Made by a program: the position numbers and the translations under genes. The notes beneath the pieces are model-generated. The model was not told the DNA's origin. It saw only the letters and a list, made by a program, of their open reading frames with translations, and did not search any database. From Anaerococcus murdochii (lineage in GTDB: Bacteria > Bacillota > Clostridia > Tissierellales > Peptoniphilaceae), in the NCBI RefSeq assembly GCF_019957155.1, contig NZ_JAIPME010000002.1, positions 558,001 to 622,000 on the forward strand: a DNA stretch of 64,000 nucleotides, read 5' to 3'. Position 1 is the stretch's first letter; each line of letters opens with the position of its first letter. Below, in pieces: positions 16,992 to 25,823 of the stretch.

Positions 16992-17838
16992 TGTAGGCCT
17001 CCTTTATCATATAGACCATGATATCTTCGATTGATGGTTTTTCTATGTCAAAACCAGCTGGCATTTTTACTCTTCTTACCAAACACTCCCTGCCAAATTG
17101 ATGTTTTCTCACACCTACAAGAGCACTTTTATCAAGGCTTTCAAATTCATCATCTCCTAGGGAAACAAGGCCGTATTTTTCGCTAAGCCCGTCTTTTTCT
17201 TCGTTAAAAATAAGCTGGCCCTTGTGGATAAAGGCGATGTAGTCGGCGATTTTTTCTAGGTCTGATAAAATGTGAGAAGAAATCAAAACTGTGTGGTTCT
17301 CATCTTGGATAAAATCTAAGAGGATATCCAAAAAATCATCCCTTACAACCGGGTCAAGGCCGCTTGTAGGCTCATCAAGGATTAGGATTTCTGCCCCATG
17401 ACTCATAGCAAGGGCAAGTCCCAACTTCATTTTCATCCCTCTTGAAAAAGCCTTAACTGGAATATTGGCAGGAAGGGCAAAATTTTCCATAAATTCATAA
17501 AAAGTACCCTTCTCCCAGTGGTCCTTATAGAGCAATGAGTGAAATTTTTCTATTTCATTCACTTTCATAGATCCCGGCAAAAATAGGTCATCGTAGACAA
17601 AGCCAAGCCTGTATTTTTCGTCAACAGACAAGTCTTTTATGTCCTTGTCAAAAATTTCTATCGCTCCATTATCTCTGCCAATTACATCCAGGATAAGCTT
17701 GATAGTGGTAGACTTTCCAGCCCCATTTTCGCCGATAAAACCTGTTATAGTTCCCTTTTTGATCCCTAAATCGACAGGGCCCAGCCTAAAATTGCCGAAA
17801 GATTTGCCTAGATTTTTTATTTTTATTGCATCAGTCAT
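16972..17838 (-). CDS. ABC transporter ATP-binding protein
   Basis: 288 residues from the ATG at 17838, selected for TTGGAGGATACTG upstream; this start overlaps the GntR stop. Walker A GENGAGKST (near 40), signature FSRGMKMKLGLAL, Walker B ILILDEPTSGLD and H-loop SSHILSDLEKI are all intact, so it is an active-looking ATPase. It lies between the GntR and permease genes in one overlapping operon. Confidence 0.92.
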   Translation of the reverse strand: MTDAIKIKNLGKSFGNFRLGPVDLGIKKGTITGFIGENGAGKSTTIKLILDVIGRDNGAIEIFDKDIKDLSVDEKYRLGFVYDDLFLPGSMKVNEIEKFHSLLYKDHWEKGTFYEFMENFALPANIPVKAFSRGMKMKLGLALAMSHGAEILILDEPTSGLDPVVRDDFLDILLDFIQDENHTVLISSHILSDLEKIADYIAFIHKGQLIFNEEKDGLSEKYGLVSLGDDEFESLDKSALVGVRKHQFGRECLVRRVKMPAGFDIEKPSIEDIMVYMIKEAYNESLDI

Positions 17839-18208
17839 CAGTATCCTCCAATATATCAACTAGGGCGAGGATTTCTTCTTTTGAAATATCGCCTAGTCTT
17901 GCAAGCTTGATGACTTCCTTGATATGGTCTTCGATTTTAACCATGAATTTTTCCTTGACCATTTGTGGGTCCTGGCTTTTGATAAAATTTCCCTTACCTG
18001 GAACAGAATTGATTAATCCATCCTTTTCTAATTCGTCGTAGGCCCTCTTGGTTGTAATCACGCTCACCCTAAGCTCCTTGGCAAGAAGCCTTATGGAAGG
18101 CAGGGGTTTGTCAATATCTAGCTTGTCATCTAAGATTGCATCCCTAATCTGATTTTTGATTTGTAAATATATCGGATCTTTACTCGAGTAATTTATTTTT
18201 ATGTCCAT
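17831..18208 (-). CDS. GntR-family repressor (YtrA type)
   Basis: 125 residues: an N-terminal winged helix-turn-helix (PIYLQIKNQIRDAIL, PSIRLLAKELRVSVITTKRAYDELEKDGLI) and only a short C-terminal helical tail, as in the YtrA subfamily that controls adjacent ABC transporters. First gene of the GntR-ATPase-permease operon, with RBS TGGAGGATAT. Confidence 0.9.
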   Translation of the reverse strand: MDIKINYSSKDPIYLQIKNQIRDAILDDKLDIDKPLPSIRLLAKELRVSVITTKRAYDELEKDGLINSVPGKGNFIKSQDPQMVKEKFMVKIEDHIKEVIKLARLGDISKEEILALVDILEDTDD

Positions 18209-18221
18209 ATATCCTCCATCT

Positions 18222-18256
18222 GTATATAGTGTATATTAACAGTTATAATTTGTCAA
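18222..18256 (-). promoter_or_regulatory. Promoter and operator of the GntR-ABC operon
   Basis: -35 TTGACA (18256-18251), 17-bp spacer, -10 TACACT (18233-18228). A dyad GTATATAGTGTATAT (18222-18236) covers the -10, an apt site for the repressor encoded just downstream. Confidence 0.6.
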
Positions 18257-18348
18257 GACTTTTGGGAAATAATTATGAATTGTTTTTGCAAATCAAATTG
18301 AAATCCCAAGAAAAACCTAAAATTCACCCTAAAGACTTAGAAAAATAT

Positions 18349-18398
18349 CCAAGGTCATTCCGATGAACGAAGTGAAGAGGAATCCCATAGACTTGGGT
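18349..18398. repeat. Palindromic intergenic element
   Basis: CCAAG...CTTGG and ATTCC...GGAAT arms enclose GATGAACGAAGTGAAGA. A similar hairpin lies at 40548-40629. The 284 bases between the GntR gene and the deaminase gene hold only this element and a terminator. Confidence 0.5.
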
Positions 18399-18442
18399 TT
18401 AGTATGTTTATTATTGCATTCTATTTGTTAAAAAACTTTTTA

Positions 18443-18468
18443 TCAAAAAAAGCCCCGAGTGGGGCTAA
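18443..18468 (-). terminator. Terminator of the deaminase gene
   Basis: AGCCCC-actc-GGGGCT followed by TTTTTTTG on the minus strand, 25 bases after the stop. Confidence 0.9.
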
Positions 18469-18492
18469 TTTCTTTATCAATTTTTAAGTTTT

Positions 18493-19749
18493 CTATAAAT
18501 TTAAGTCTATTTCATAGGTCCTTTTGGCCTTTTTAAACAAAAATTCTCCGCTTCTCACACTTGCCAAGCACTCTGCCCTATTTCTGATGGCATCATAAGG
18601 ACTAGATGCGTCTAAGACTATGAAATTGGCGGATTTTCCAAGATCTAAGCCGTAAGAATTTTCCAAATTCATGGCCTTTGCCCCATTTATGGTCACAAGG
18701 TCAAGAGCCTTTTCAAAATCTTCTTCCTTCATGAGCTGGGCCATGTGGATGCCGTTATCTAGGATATTCATGAGGTTGCCATTGCCGGCTGGATACCAAA
18801 GGTCGACTATGGAATCTTGGGCAAAGCATACATTTATGTCATTGTCGACAAATTCACGAACCCTGGTCATGCCCCTGCGTTTTGGATAGGTATCCTGTCT
18901 CGCTTGAAGGTAGGCATTTTCTGTTGGAAGGGCCACGAAATTCATCTTTGACTTTCTAAAAAGTCCCATCATCCTAAAGGCATAGGCATTGTCAGCCGAA
19001 CCAAAAGAGCAGGTGTGGCTTGCTGTGACCCTTTTTCCTATATCGTGGATTAGGGCCTCGGCATTTAGGACTTCCACAAAGCGTGCCATAGGATCGTCTG
19101 TTTCATCACAATGGACGTCGATTAGCTTGTCATATTCCATGGCCAATCTTACAATTTCCTTGATGGATTTTTCCCCAAGTTCACAGGACCATTCATTGTG
19201 AGGAATACCTCCAACCACGTCAGCGCCAAGCTTTAGGGCTTCTTCTACCAAATCTCTACCAGTTTTTCCTTCCTCCTTGTAGGAATACATACCATTTTGA
19301 GGAAAGGCTACGACTTGGATTGTAATCTTATCTTTAAGTTCATCTCTCACTTCAAGGGCGGCCCTTATGCCTGTTAAATTTGGGTCGGTGCAATCAGTTT
19401 GGGCACGGATATATTGGGTGCCGTGGCTTGCGCACTCAAGAACAGCAGCTTTTATCCTTTCCTTCATTTCTTCCTTGGTAGTTCCCTTTTTAAAATCATT
19501 CCAAATATCAATGGCCTCAAAAAGTGTGCCCGACTCGTTTTTAGCCTTGTCAGTCTTTCCTACCATGTAATAGTCAAGGTGAAGATGGCTATCAACATAA
19601 GGTGGAATTACAAGAGAACCTTCAAGGTCGATTACTTGGTCAACTTCCCCTAAATCTTTGCCAAAACCCACAAATTTTCCATCTTCAACTAAAATTTGGT
19701 CACAATCTTCGTGGCCATATATTACTGCATTTATAAATTTTTTCTTCAT
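18493..19749 (-). CDS. Cytosine-deaminase-like amidohydrolase
   Basis: 418 residues from the ATG at 19749, which has TATGGAGAAAATA upstream; longer in-frame starts exist at 19773 and 19761. Metal-dependent amidohydrolase motifs: DSHLHLDY (near 60), HCDETDDP (near 210), ASHTCSFGSA (near 240) and FAQDSIVDLWYP (near 305), the last where cytosine deaminases have GHDDV-like sequences. It probably deaminates a pyrimidine or related ring; CodA is the closest well-known relative, but the AQDS variant leaves the substrate open. Single-gene unit. Confidence 0.8.
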   Translation of the reverse strand: MKKKFINAVIYGHEDCDQILVEDGKFVGFGKDLGEVDQVIDLEGSLVIPPYVDSHLHLDYYMVGKTDKAKNESGTLFEAIDIWNDFKKGTTKEEMKERIKAAVLECASHGTQYIRAQTDCTDPNLTGIRAALEVRDELKDKITIQVVAFPQNGMYSYKEEGKTGRDLVEEALKLGADVVGGIPHNEWSCELGEKSIKEIVRLAMEYDKLIDVHCDETDDPMARFVEVLNAEALIHDIGKRVTASHTCSFGSADNAYAFRMMGLFRKSKMNFVALPTENAYLQARQDTYPKRRGMTRVREFVDNDINVCFAQDSIVDLWYPAGNGNLMNILDNGIHMAQLMKEEDFEKALDLVTINGAKAMNLENSYGLDLGKSANFIVLDASSPYDAIRNRAECLASVRSGEFLFKKAKRTYEIDLNL

Positions 19750-19844
19750 TATTTTCTCCATACATAAAAACATTTCTACTCATATTATATCACAAAAGGG
19801 CAAGCCAACGCTCACCCTTGTCTGTAAGAATATATTAAATTTCC

Positions 19845-19922
19845 CTTGATTTTATGATTCTTCCTCGCTTTTCTCGTAAGAATTACGCCGAGGAATTCTC
19901 TTTCATAAAATTTAAGGAAGAT
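19845..19922. terminator. Long imperfect hairpin downstream of hydA
   Basis: TTGATTTTATGA pairs with TCATAAAATTTAA and TTCTTCCTCG with CGAGGAATTC, just after the hydA stop. There is no clear T-run, so it may be an mRNA 3' stabiliser or a palindromic repeat rather than a terminator. Confidence 0.45.
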
Positions 19923-19931
19923 CCCTTTGTA

Positions 19932-21668
19932 TTAATATCTTGGCCTTTCCTTATAGGAGGTGTGGAGTAGTTCGTGGGCACGCCCGCTACCCGGTTCTCC
20001 CAAATATTCCTCGTAGAGTTTTTTGATTGAAGGATTTTCGTAAGATTTTCTGTAGGTTTTTTCCTTATCTATGGAATAAAGGCCCTCTGCTCTTTTCTTT
20101 AGGATTGTTAGGTCTCCCTTGTGGTAAGGTTGGCCACCGCCACCTACACAACCTCCAGGACAAGCCATTACCTCTATGGCGTCGAGTTTTTCTTCGCCAG
20201 AGCGGATTTTTTCTAGGATTTTTCTGGTATTTCCAAGGCCGTTTACAACGCCAATGTGAATTTCCTTGCCATTTATATTCACAACCGCCTTTTTAACTCC
20301 CCTAAGGCCCCTTAATTCCTCGTATTCGACCTTATCAAGGCTAGCTCCTGTGAGGGTGTCATAGGCCGTCCTGATTGTGGCTTCGATTACACCACCGCTT
20401 GCACCAAAAATTGTGCCGCCGCCTGTAGATTCGCCCAAAGGATTGTCAAAGTCGGATTTATCGGTATTGGCAAGATCTATGCCCGCTTCTTTGATCATTG
20501 AGGCAAGCTCCCTTGTTGTGATGACTATATCAACATCGGAGAAGCCTTCTTCGTTGAGTTCATCCCTTTTAGCCTCATATTTTTTGGCTATGCAAGGCAT
20601 GACTGAAACAACGGTTATCTTTGCAGGATCCATACCGATTTTTTCTGCATAATAGGACTTGGCAATGGCCCCAAACATCTCGTGTGGAGACTTGCAGGTT
20701 GATGGAATATCAATTAAGTCAGAAAATTGGTGTTCCATGAAATTTACCCAACCTGGGCAACATGAAGTGAGAATTGGCTTGCCCTCCCCAAGTCTTTCTA
20801 TAAATTCGTGGGCTTCTTCCATAATTGTGAGGTCTGCTGCAAAGTTTGTATCAAAAACCCTGTCAAAACCGAGATTTCTAAGGGCTGTCACCATCTGACC
20901 TGTAACTTCAGTTCCTGGTTCTAGGCCGAATTCTTCGCCCAAAGCCACCCTCACAGCTGGGGCAACCTGGACAATTACAAGGTCTTCATGGTTTTTCCTG
21001 TGGAGGATATTCCAAACTTCTGATACATTTGATTTTTCAGTCAGAGCTCCAGTTGGGCAAACAGCCAGGCACTGGCCGCAGAAGGTGCAGGTTGTATCAA
21101 ACATTGGTCTATTAAAAGTCGAACCGACATGGGTCATAAAACCACGTCCGATTTCAGCAAGGGCTCCCACAGTCTGGACTTCATTGCACATGGTCTCGCA
21201 GCGCCTACAAAGTATGCACTTATTCGGATCTCTTACAAGAGAATAAGACGAATCGTCTATTGGTAGATTTCTCTTTTCACCTGGATATTTTATTTCCCTA
21301 ATATTTAAGTCTGCAGCTAACTTTTGAAGCTGACAGTCGAGATTTTTCGCACATTTAAGGCAATCAGTCGGATGGTCTGAGAGGATTAATTCCACGACAG
21401 CACGCCTGGCCCTGATTACCCTTTGGCTATCGGTCCTAATTTCCATCCCATCCTTGGCAAAGGTGGCGCAGGCTGGGATGAGATTTCCCTTATTCACATC
21501 TTCTACCAGGCAAACCCTGCAAGATGCGAGTTTATTTACAAAATTAATGCCAGATAGGTCCATGTGACAAAGGGTAAGAATATTGATATTTAAAGCCTTG
21601 GCGGCTGATAAAAGGGTAGTTTTTTCCCTGACTTCTATTTCTGTGTCATTTATTTTTAATTTTATCAT
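19932..21668 (-). CDS. hydA: [FeFe] hydrogenase catalytic subunit (HydA)
   Basis: 578 residues from the ATG at 21668 (AGGAGGAG upstream). In order: [2Fe-2S] plant-type domain (cysteines in LCHMDL, SCRVCLV, IPAC), His-Cys3 cluster (HPTDCLKCAKNLDC), two [4Fe-4S] clusters (CILCRRCETMC, CTFCGQCLAVCP), then the H-cluster motifs TSCCPGW, MPCIAKKYE and ACPGGCVGGGGQP. All ligands are intact. With HydB and HydC it forms a soluble NAD-linked, probably electron-bifurcating hydrogenase (group A3). Last gene of the hydCBA operon; 8 bp separate it from hydB. Confidence 0.95.
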   Translation of the reverse strand: MIKLKINDTEIEVREKTTLLSAAKALNINILTLCHMDLSGINFVNKLASCRVCLVEDVNKGNLIPACATFAKDGMEIRTDSQRVIRARRAVVELILSDHPTDCLKCAKNLDCQLQKLAADLNIREIKYPGEKRNLPIDDSSYSLVRDPNKCILCRRCETMCNEVQTVGALAEIGRGFMTHVGSTFNRPMFDTTCTFCGQCLAVCPTGALTEKSNVSEVWNILHRKNHEDLVIVQVAPAVRVALGEEFGLEPGTEVTGQMVTALRNLGFDRVFDTNFAADLTIMEEAHEFIERLGEGKPILTSCCPGWVNFMEHQFSDLIDIPSTCKSPHEMFGAIAKSYYAEKIGMDPAKITVVSVMPCIAKKYEAKRDELNEEGFSDVDIVITTRELASMIKEAGIDLANTDKSDFDNPLGESTGGGTIFGASGGVIEATIRTAYDTLTGASLDKVEYEELRGLRGVKKAVVNINGKEIHIGVVNGLGNTRKILEKIRSGEEKLDAIEVMACPGGCVGGGGQPYHKGDLTILKKRAEGLYSIDKEKTYRKSYENPSIKKLYEEYLGEPGSGRAHELLHTSYKERPRY

Positions 21669-21676
21669 GTCTCCTC

Positions 21677-23251
21677 CTAGCATAAAACTATGGCCTTAAC
21701 TGGGCAGTTATCCATGCAAGTACCGCACTTGATGCAGACTTTTTTGTCGATGTGGTGGATTTCCCTGGCCTTGCCAAATACCGCCCCAACAGGACACGCC
21801 TTGGCACACTTGGTACAGCCGATACAGGTGTCTGTAATCTCGTAGGAAAGCAAATCTTTGCACCTTTTTGCAGGGCAGGTTTTGACATTGCCAACATGGG
21901 CTAGGTATTCGTCATAAAAATAGTTCATTGTTGAAAGGACTGGGTTTGGCGAAGCTTGGCCCAGACCGCAAAGGCTGGTTTCAGAGACAATTTCTGACAG
22001 CTCTTTGAGTTTAAAAAGTGTTTCCTCGCCGGCCTTTCCTGTTACGATTAAATCAAGCATTTCAAGGAGCCTTTTATTTCCAATCCTACAAGGTGTGCAC
22101 TTGCCGCAAGATTCATCCACAGAAAATTCTAGGAAAAATCTCGCCACATCCACCATGCAGTCGTCTTCGTCCATGACAACCATGCCGCCAGATCCCATTA
22201 TAGAGCCAATTTCCTTTAGGGATTCGAAATCGCAACCTGTGTCAAAAAGTGATTTTGGTATGCAACCGCCTGATGGGCCACCGGTTTGGACGGCCTTGGC
22301 TTCCTTGTCATTTTGGATGCCCTTGCCTATGTCGTAGACAATTGTATTAATAGATGTGCCCATTGGCACTTCTACAAGGCCAGAATGTTTGACCTTTCCA
22401 ACTAGGGCAAAGACCTTGGTTCCTGGGGATTTTTCTGTACCGTAGGCCCTAAAATAATCCGCTCCTTTTAGGATAATTTGGGCCACATTTGCCAAAGTTT
22501 CAACATTATTAATTACAGTAGGTTTTCCCCAAAGACCCTTGACTGTTGTCCTAAATTCCTTGTTTCTTGGCTGGCCACGCTTGCCCTCGATTGATTCCAT
22601 AAGGGCTGTACCCTCGCCACAAACAAAGGCTCCAGCTCCAAGCCTTAGGTCAATATCGAAGGAAAAATCTGATCCTAGGATATTTTCCCCAAGCAAATTG
22701 TATTTCTTAGCGTCTTCTATGGCGTGCCTTAAGGCCTTGACTGCCTTTGGATATTCGGCCCTAACGTAGATAAAACCTTGGTTTGCACCAACAGCTCTGG
22801 CACAAATCGCCATGGCCTCAAGGACTGAATGAGGGTCATTTTCAAGAACTGACCTATCCATAAAGGCACCTGGGTCGCCCTCGTCAGCGTTACAAATTAT
22901 GTATTTCGTATCGACATCTTGTTTAAAGGCAGTTTCCCACTTGCGACCAGCCGGAAAACCTGCTCCGCCCCTGCCCCTAAGGCCTGAGTCTGTGACGACC
23001 TTTATAATTTCTTCCCTGGTCATGTCGTAAATGGCCTTTTCTAGGGCAAAATATCCGTCACGGCCTATGTATTCTTCTATTGATCCAGGGTCAATTATGC
23101 CGCAGTTTCTCAAAACAAGCCTGGTTTGTTTTTGATAAAATTCGCCCTTAAGCCTGATATCTTCGCCGTCTATGTAATAATTTTCTGGATCAAGCCTAGA
23201 AATAAGCTTGGCAAATCCATCCTTTTTGATATTTTCAAGCCTCGACTTCAT
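21677..23251 (-). CDS. hydB: NAD-binding hydrogenase subunit HydB (NuoF-like)
   Basis: 524 residues. NADH/FMN fold motifs GLRGRGGAGFPAGRKWE and CNADEGDPGAFMDR, a NuoF-type [4Fe-4S] site CGKCTPCRIG, and a C-terminal ferredoxin domain with CIGCTKCAKACP and CIKCGTCMDNCP. The start (TTGGAGG upstream) lies inside the hydC 3' end, overlapping by 17 bases. It lacks the extra N-terminal thioredoxin-like [2Fe-2S] domain that some HydB proteins carry; HydC supplies one. Confidence 0.93.
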   Translation of the reverse strand: MKSRLENIKKDGFAKLISRLDPENYYIDGEDIRLKGEFYQKQTRLVLRNCGIIDPGSIEEYIGRDGYFALEKAIYDMTREEIIKVVTDSGLRGRGGAGFPAGRKWETAFKQDVDTKYIICNADEGDPGAFMDRSVLENDPHSVLEAMAICARAVGANQGFIYVRAEYPKAVKALRHAIEDAKKYNLLGENILGSDFSFDIDLRLGAGAFVCGEGTALMESIEGKRGQPRNKEFRTTVKGLWGKPTVINNVETLANVAQIILKGADYFRAYGTEKSPGTKVFALVGKVKHSGLVEVPMGTSINTIVYDIGKGIQNDKEAKAVQTGGPSGGCIPKSLFDTGCDFESLKEIGSIMGSGGMVVMDEDDCMVDVARFFLEFSVDESCGKCTPCRIGNKRLLEMLDLIVTGKAGEETLFKLKELSEIVSETSLCGLGQASPNPVLSTMNYFYDEYLAHVGNVKTCPAKRCKDLLSYEITDTCIGCTKCAKACPVGAVFGKAREIHHIDKKVCIKCGTCMDNCPVKAIVLC

Positions 23252-23741
23252 CTTTTTCCTCCAAAACTTCCTTGATGATATCAGCTGCCATGCCCTTAGT
23301 CACATTGCCGATATTTTTTGATGAATCAATACTTAAAACAGGTGCTATTCCGCATTCGCCTATGCACCTAGCCTCGGCAAGGCTAATCTTGCCATCAGCT
23401 GTAGTCTCTCCAACTTTGATTCCAAGCTCATTTTCAAGGTTAGAAAGGATTTTATCAGAACCTTTGACATAGCAAGCTGTGCCCAAGCAAACGCAAATCT
23501 CGTGTTCTCCCTTTGGAATAAAGGAGAATTGGGAATAAAAACTTGCCACGCCGTAGATTTCTGAAGAGTGAACACCCATTCTTAGGGCCATGAGGTCCAC
23601 AATTTCTTCCGGTATGTAGGAAAAAATTTCCTGTGCCTTCTGCAAAATCGGCATAACAGCGCCCTTTTTGTCCTTGTTAGCATCCAAGAATTCTACAAAT
23701 TGATCAAACTTTTCCTGATCTTTCTTAAAACAAAAACTCAT
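23235..23741 (-). CDS. hydC: Hydrogenase subunit HydC (NuoE-like)
   Basis: 168 residues with the thioredoxin-like [2Fe-2S] ligands CLGTAC and CIGEC. First gene of the hydCBA operon, RBS TAGGAGGTTAAGC. Upstream lie a copy of the interspersed repeat and a Fur-like box. Confidence 0.93.
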   Translation of the reverse strand: MSFCFKKDQEKFDQFVEFLDANKDKKGAVMPILQKAQEIFSYIPEEIVDLMALRMGVHSSEIYGVASFYSQFSFIPKGEHEICVCLGTACYVKGSDKILSNLENELGIKVGETTADGKISLAEARCIGECGIAPVLSIDSSKNIGNVTKGMAADIIKEVLEEKDEVEA

Positions 23742-23755
23742 AGCTTAACCTCCTA

Positions 23756-23915
23756 TTAATGGTAATAAAAATTTTGAAGGCAAAATTTTTATGGTCTTCA
23801 CAATATATACAAGTGCAAAGCACGAAGTATAAATTGTTGAAGAACCTTATGTAATTTTTTCATAAGAACGCGACGAAAAGGAGCGTTCGTTGAAAAAGAT
23901 TACCTTCCTTATTAA
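23756..23915 (+). repeat. About 160-bp interspersed repeat, copy 2
   Basis: TTAATGGTAATAAAAATTTT, CACAATATA, GCACGAAG, AACCTTATGTAATTTTTTC, GCGACGAAAAGGAGCG and GATTACCTTCCTTA in order. It begins 15 bases upstream of hydC, so any hydC promoter must lie within or beyond it. Confidence 0.75.
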
Positions 23916-23985
23916 TATTCTATAATTTCATAATATCAGAATATGAAAACAATTTCAACACCTAAGTTCATTATTGTTTAACGAT

Positions 23986-24000
23986 TGATAATAATTATTA
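23986..24000. promoter_or_regulatory. Fur/PerR-like box upstream of hydCBA
   Basis: TGATAATAATTATTA matches the 7-1-7 box TGATAATnATTATCA with one mismatch. It lies 245 bases upstream of hydC, in the gap before the M29 gene, so regulation of the hydrogenase operon is possible but the distance is large. Confidence 0.4.
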
Positions 24001-24072
24001 AAATCGTTTTCAATATAACAACAAAAAAAGACTTGAAAAACATCTTCCAAGTCTCTTCAAATTAAAATTTAC

Positions 24073-25305
24073 TTAAAATGCCCAGTTGCCGTCCTTAAAA
24101 ATTGGGAAAGCTTGGCCATCTTTATAGCCTATTATTTCAAGGTCCTTATCGCCAACCATGAAATCTTCGTGGATTAGGGAATCATTTAGGCCTACTGAAT
24201 TTACTTCGCTATCGTCAAGGTCAGCTCCGCCTTCAACACAGGTTGGGTAAGCCTTGCCTAGGGCAAAGTGGCAGGAAGCATTCTCGTCAAAAAGTGTATT
24301 GTAAAATAGAATATTTGAATTTGAAATTGGACTATCATAAGGCACTAGTGCGATTTCTCCAAGGTTTTTTGAGCCCTCGTCAGATTCAAGCATTTTTGCT
24401 AGGGTGTCCTTGCCTTCTTTGGCTTCAAAATCAATTACCTTGCCATCTTTGAAGGTAAATTCAAAGTGATTTATAACCACACCATTGTAAACAAGAGGTT
24501 TAGTTGCTACAAGCCTGCCGTCAACGCCATCATATTGTGGAGCTGTGAAGACTTCCTCAGTTGGCATATTTGGAATAAACCTGTCACCCTTTGCATTCTT
24601 AGATCCTGCAGACATCCAAATGTGATTTTTTGGTAATTTCACCTTAAGATCTGTACCATTAGTTGATTTGTAATGGACATAGTCAAATTGGTGGCTATTT
24701 AAAAAGTCAGCCTTATCATCAAGTGTCTTAATGTGGTCTTCCCAATTTTTCTTAGTTTCTTCCCAAGATTCGGAAACCCTGCACACATCAAGGATAACTT
24801 CCCAAAGCTTATCGCAAGCAGCCTCGCCCTTAAGGTCTGGGAATACTTTTTCTGCCCATTTTACAGAAGGAACTGAAATCACAAGCCAAGAGACAATGTC
24901 ATTCATGGTGTATTTTACAAAGTCCTTTAATTTTAGGGAACGAGCCTTGACAGCCTCAGAAATCTTAGCCTCATCAAGGCCTTTGAGTAAATCTGGATCA
25001 TCAGAAACAATAGAAATCCTGTTTGACCTCTTTTCAGCAATCTGATAGCGAGATTTTTCCACAACCCAGTCAGGAACTTCGTTAAGTGTTTCCTGGCTTT
25101 CGTATTCGTAGGCAAACCTAGTAAGGGCATCGTCAACCCAATTTACAGAAACAGCACGAGCTCCTTTTTCATAAGCAGCCTTAGCCATAAGACGAGCAAG
25201 TTCAGGCGATTCCACAGGAGATGAAATTAAAACATCCTCCCCACTTTGCACATTAACACCAAACTCAACAGCAAGCCTGGCAAAATTTTCTATTCTTTTT
25301 TGCAT
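24073..25305 (-). CDS. M29-family aminopeptidase (AmpS/PepS type)
   Basis: 410 residues, the typical length of this family. Metal-ligand regions visible: NMPTEEVFTAP (glutamates near 250), CHFALGKAYPTC and the C-terminal NSVGLNDSLIHEDFMVG (His/Asp near 375). These are cytoplasmic metallo-aminopeptidases that release N-terminal residues from peptides. RBS AAGGGAGG. Monocistronic. Confidence 0.92.
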   Translation of the reverse strand: MQKRIENFARLAVEFGVNVQSGEDVLISSPVESPELARLMAKAAYEKGARAVSVNWVDDALTRFAYEYESQETLNEVPDWVVEKSRYQIAEKRSNRISIVSDDPDLLKGLDEAKISEAVKARSLKLKDFVKYTMNDIVSWLVISVPSVKWAEKVFPDLKGEAACDKLWEVILDVCRVSESWEETKKNWEDHIKTLDDKADFLNSHQFDYVHYKSTNGTDLKVKLPKNHIWMSAGSKNAKGDRFIPNMPTEEVFTAPQYDGVDGRLVATKPLVYNGVVINHFEFTFKDGKVIDFEAKEGKDTLAKMLESDEGSKNLGEIALVPYDSPISNSNILFYNTLFDENASCHFALGKAYPTCVEGGADLDDSEVNSVGLNDSLIHEDFMVGDKDLEIIGYKDGQAFPIFKDGNWAF

Positions 25306-25429
25306 ATTTCCTCCCTTATATAAATAGTTTTATATATTATACCTTTTATAAAAATTTCATATCATTCTTAAAATATAGATTTAATAATTCTTTCAAAACA
25401 TCAATATCGAAGAAAGATAAATAATGGAG

Positions 25430-25435
25430 TATAAT
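25430..25435 (+). promoter_or_regulatory. -10 box of the toxin-1 mRNA
   Basis: TATAAT, 47 bases before the toxin start. The -35 is poor (TCGAAG at 25407 with a 17-bp spacer). The leader contains CCCTT/AAGGG, a hairpin directly against the Shine-Dalgarno GGGAGGTG. Confidence 0.55.
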
Positions 25436-25481
25436 GAAGCATTTATCATCAGCCCTTTTAGCATGGAAGGGAGGTGAGAGC

Positions 25482-25580
25482 ATGCGAGAATTTTTGGAAT
25501 TCATTTTGTCTATCGCAGCAAGTGTAGTTGGTTACTATGTTTGCAAATGGCTAGATAGCAAAATCAATGATGATAATTAG
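25482..25580 (+). CDS. Fst-like type I toxin peptide 1 (32 aa)
   Basis: ATG at 25482 preceded by GGGAGGTGAGAG. 32 residues: a hydrophobic helix (about 6-22, FILSIAASVVGYYVC) and a charged tail KWLDSKINDDN. It shares VVGYYxCKWLD and the DDN end with a second 32-residue peptide encoded at 36578-36676. Size, single membrane helix, the W-L-D/N before a charged tail and the convergent antisense gene all match the Fst/par type I toxin family, which damages membranes when over-expressed. Identification rests on architecture plus weak sequence resemblance. Confidence 0.75.
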   Translation: MREFLEFILSIAASVVGYYVCKWLDSKINDDN

Positions 25581-25587
25581 CATAAAT

Positions 25588-25620
25588 AAAAAAGACGAGC
25601 AAAGCGGGCTCGTCTTTTTT
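25588..25620. terminator. Shared bidirectional terminator of toxin-antitoxin locus 1
   Basis: AAAAAAGACGAGC-aaagcgg-GCTCGTCTTTTTT, with A- and T-runs on both sides so it can stop both the toxin mRNA and the opposing RNA. The same stem GACGAG/CTCGTC recurs at 36541 and 36827. Confidence 0.9.
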
Positions 25621-25657
25621 TGGTTGAGACCATGCAATATCTCTGGAATTCATGGTT
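25588..25657 (-). ncRNA. Antitoxin antisense RNA of locus 1
   Basis: Minus-strand promoter -35 TTGAAA (25691-25686), 16-bp spacer, -10 TATAAT (25669-25664), giving a roughly 70-nt RNA ending at the shared terminator. Its gene contains a near repeat of the toxin translation start region: 25473-25505 and 25622-25655 share GGTnGAGAnCATGC and TGGAATTCAT, so the RNA can base-pair with the toxin ribosome site in addition to the terminator. This is the direct-repeat layout of the par (Fst) antitoxin. Confidence 0.75.
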
Positions 25658-25823
25658 AATATTATTATACTTATTTAGGGTGGAATTTCAATAACATTAT
25701 TTTTTTACTTATAATAGATAAGTTTTTTTACTTAAGACTAAAATCTTTATCTAAGCGAACAAAGTGATATAATAGTTAATAGTTAAAACGAATTAAAAAT
25801 TATTTTTTATGAGAGGAGAAAAA

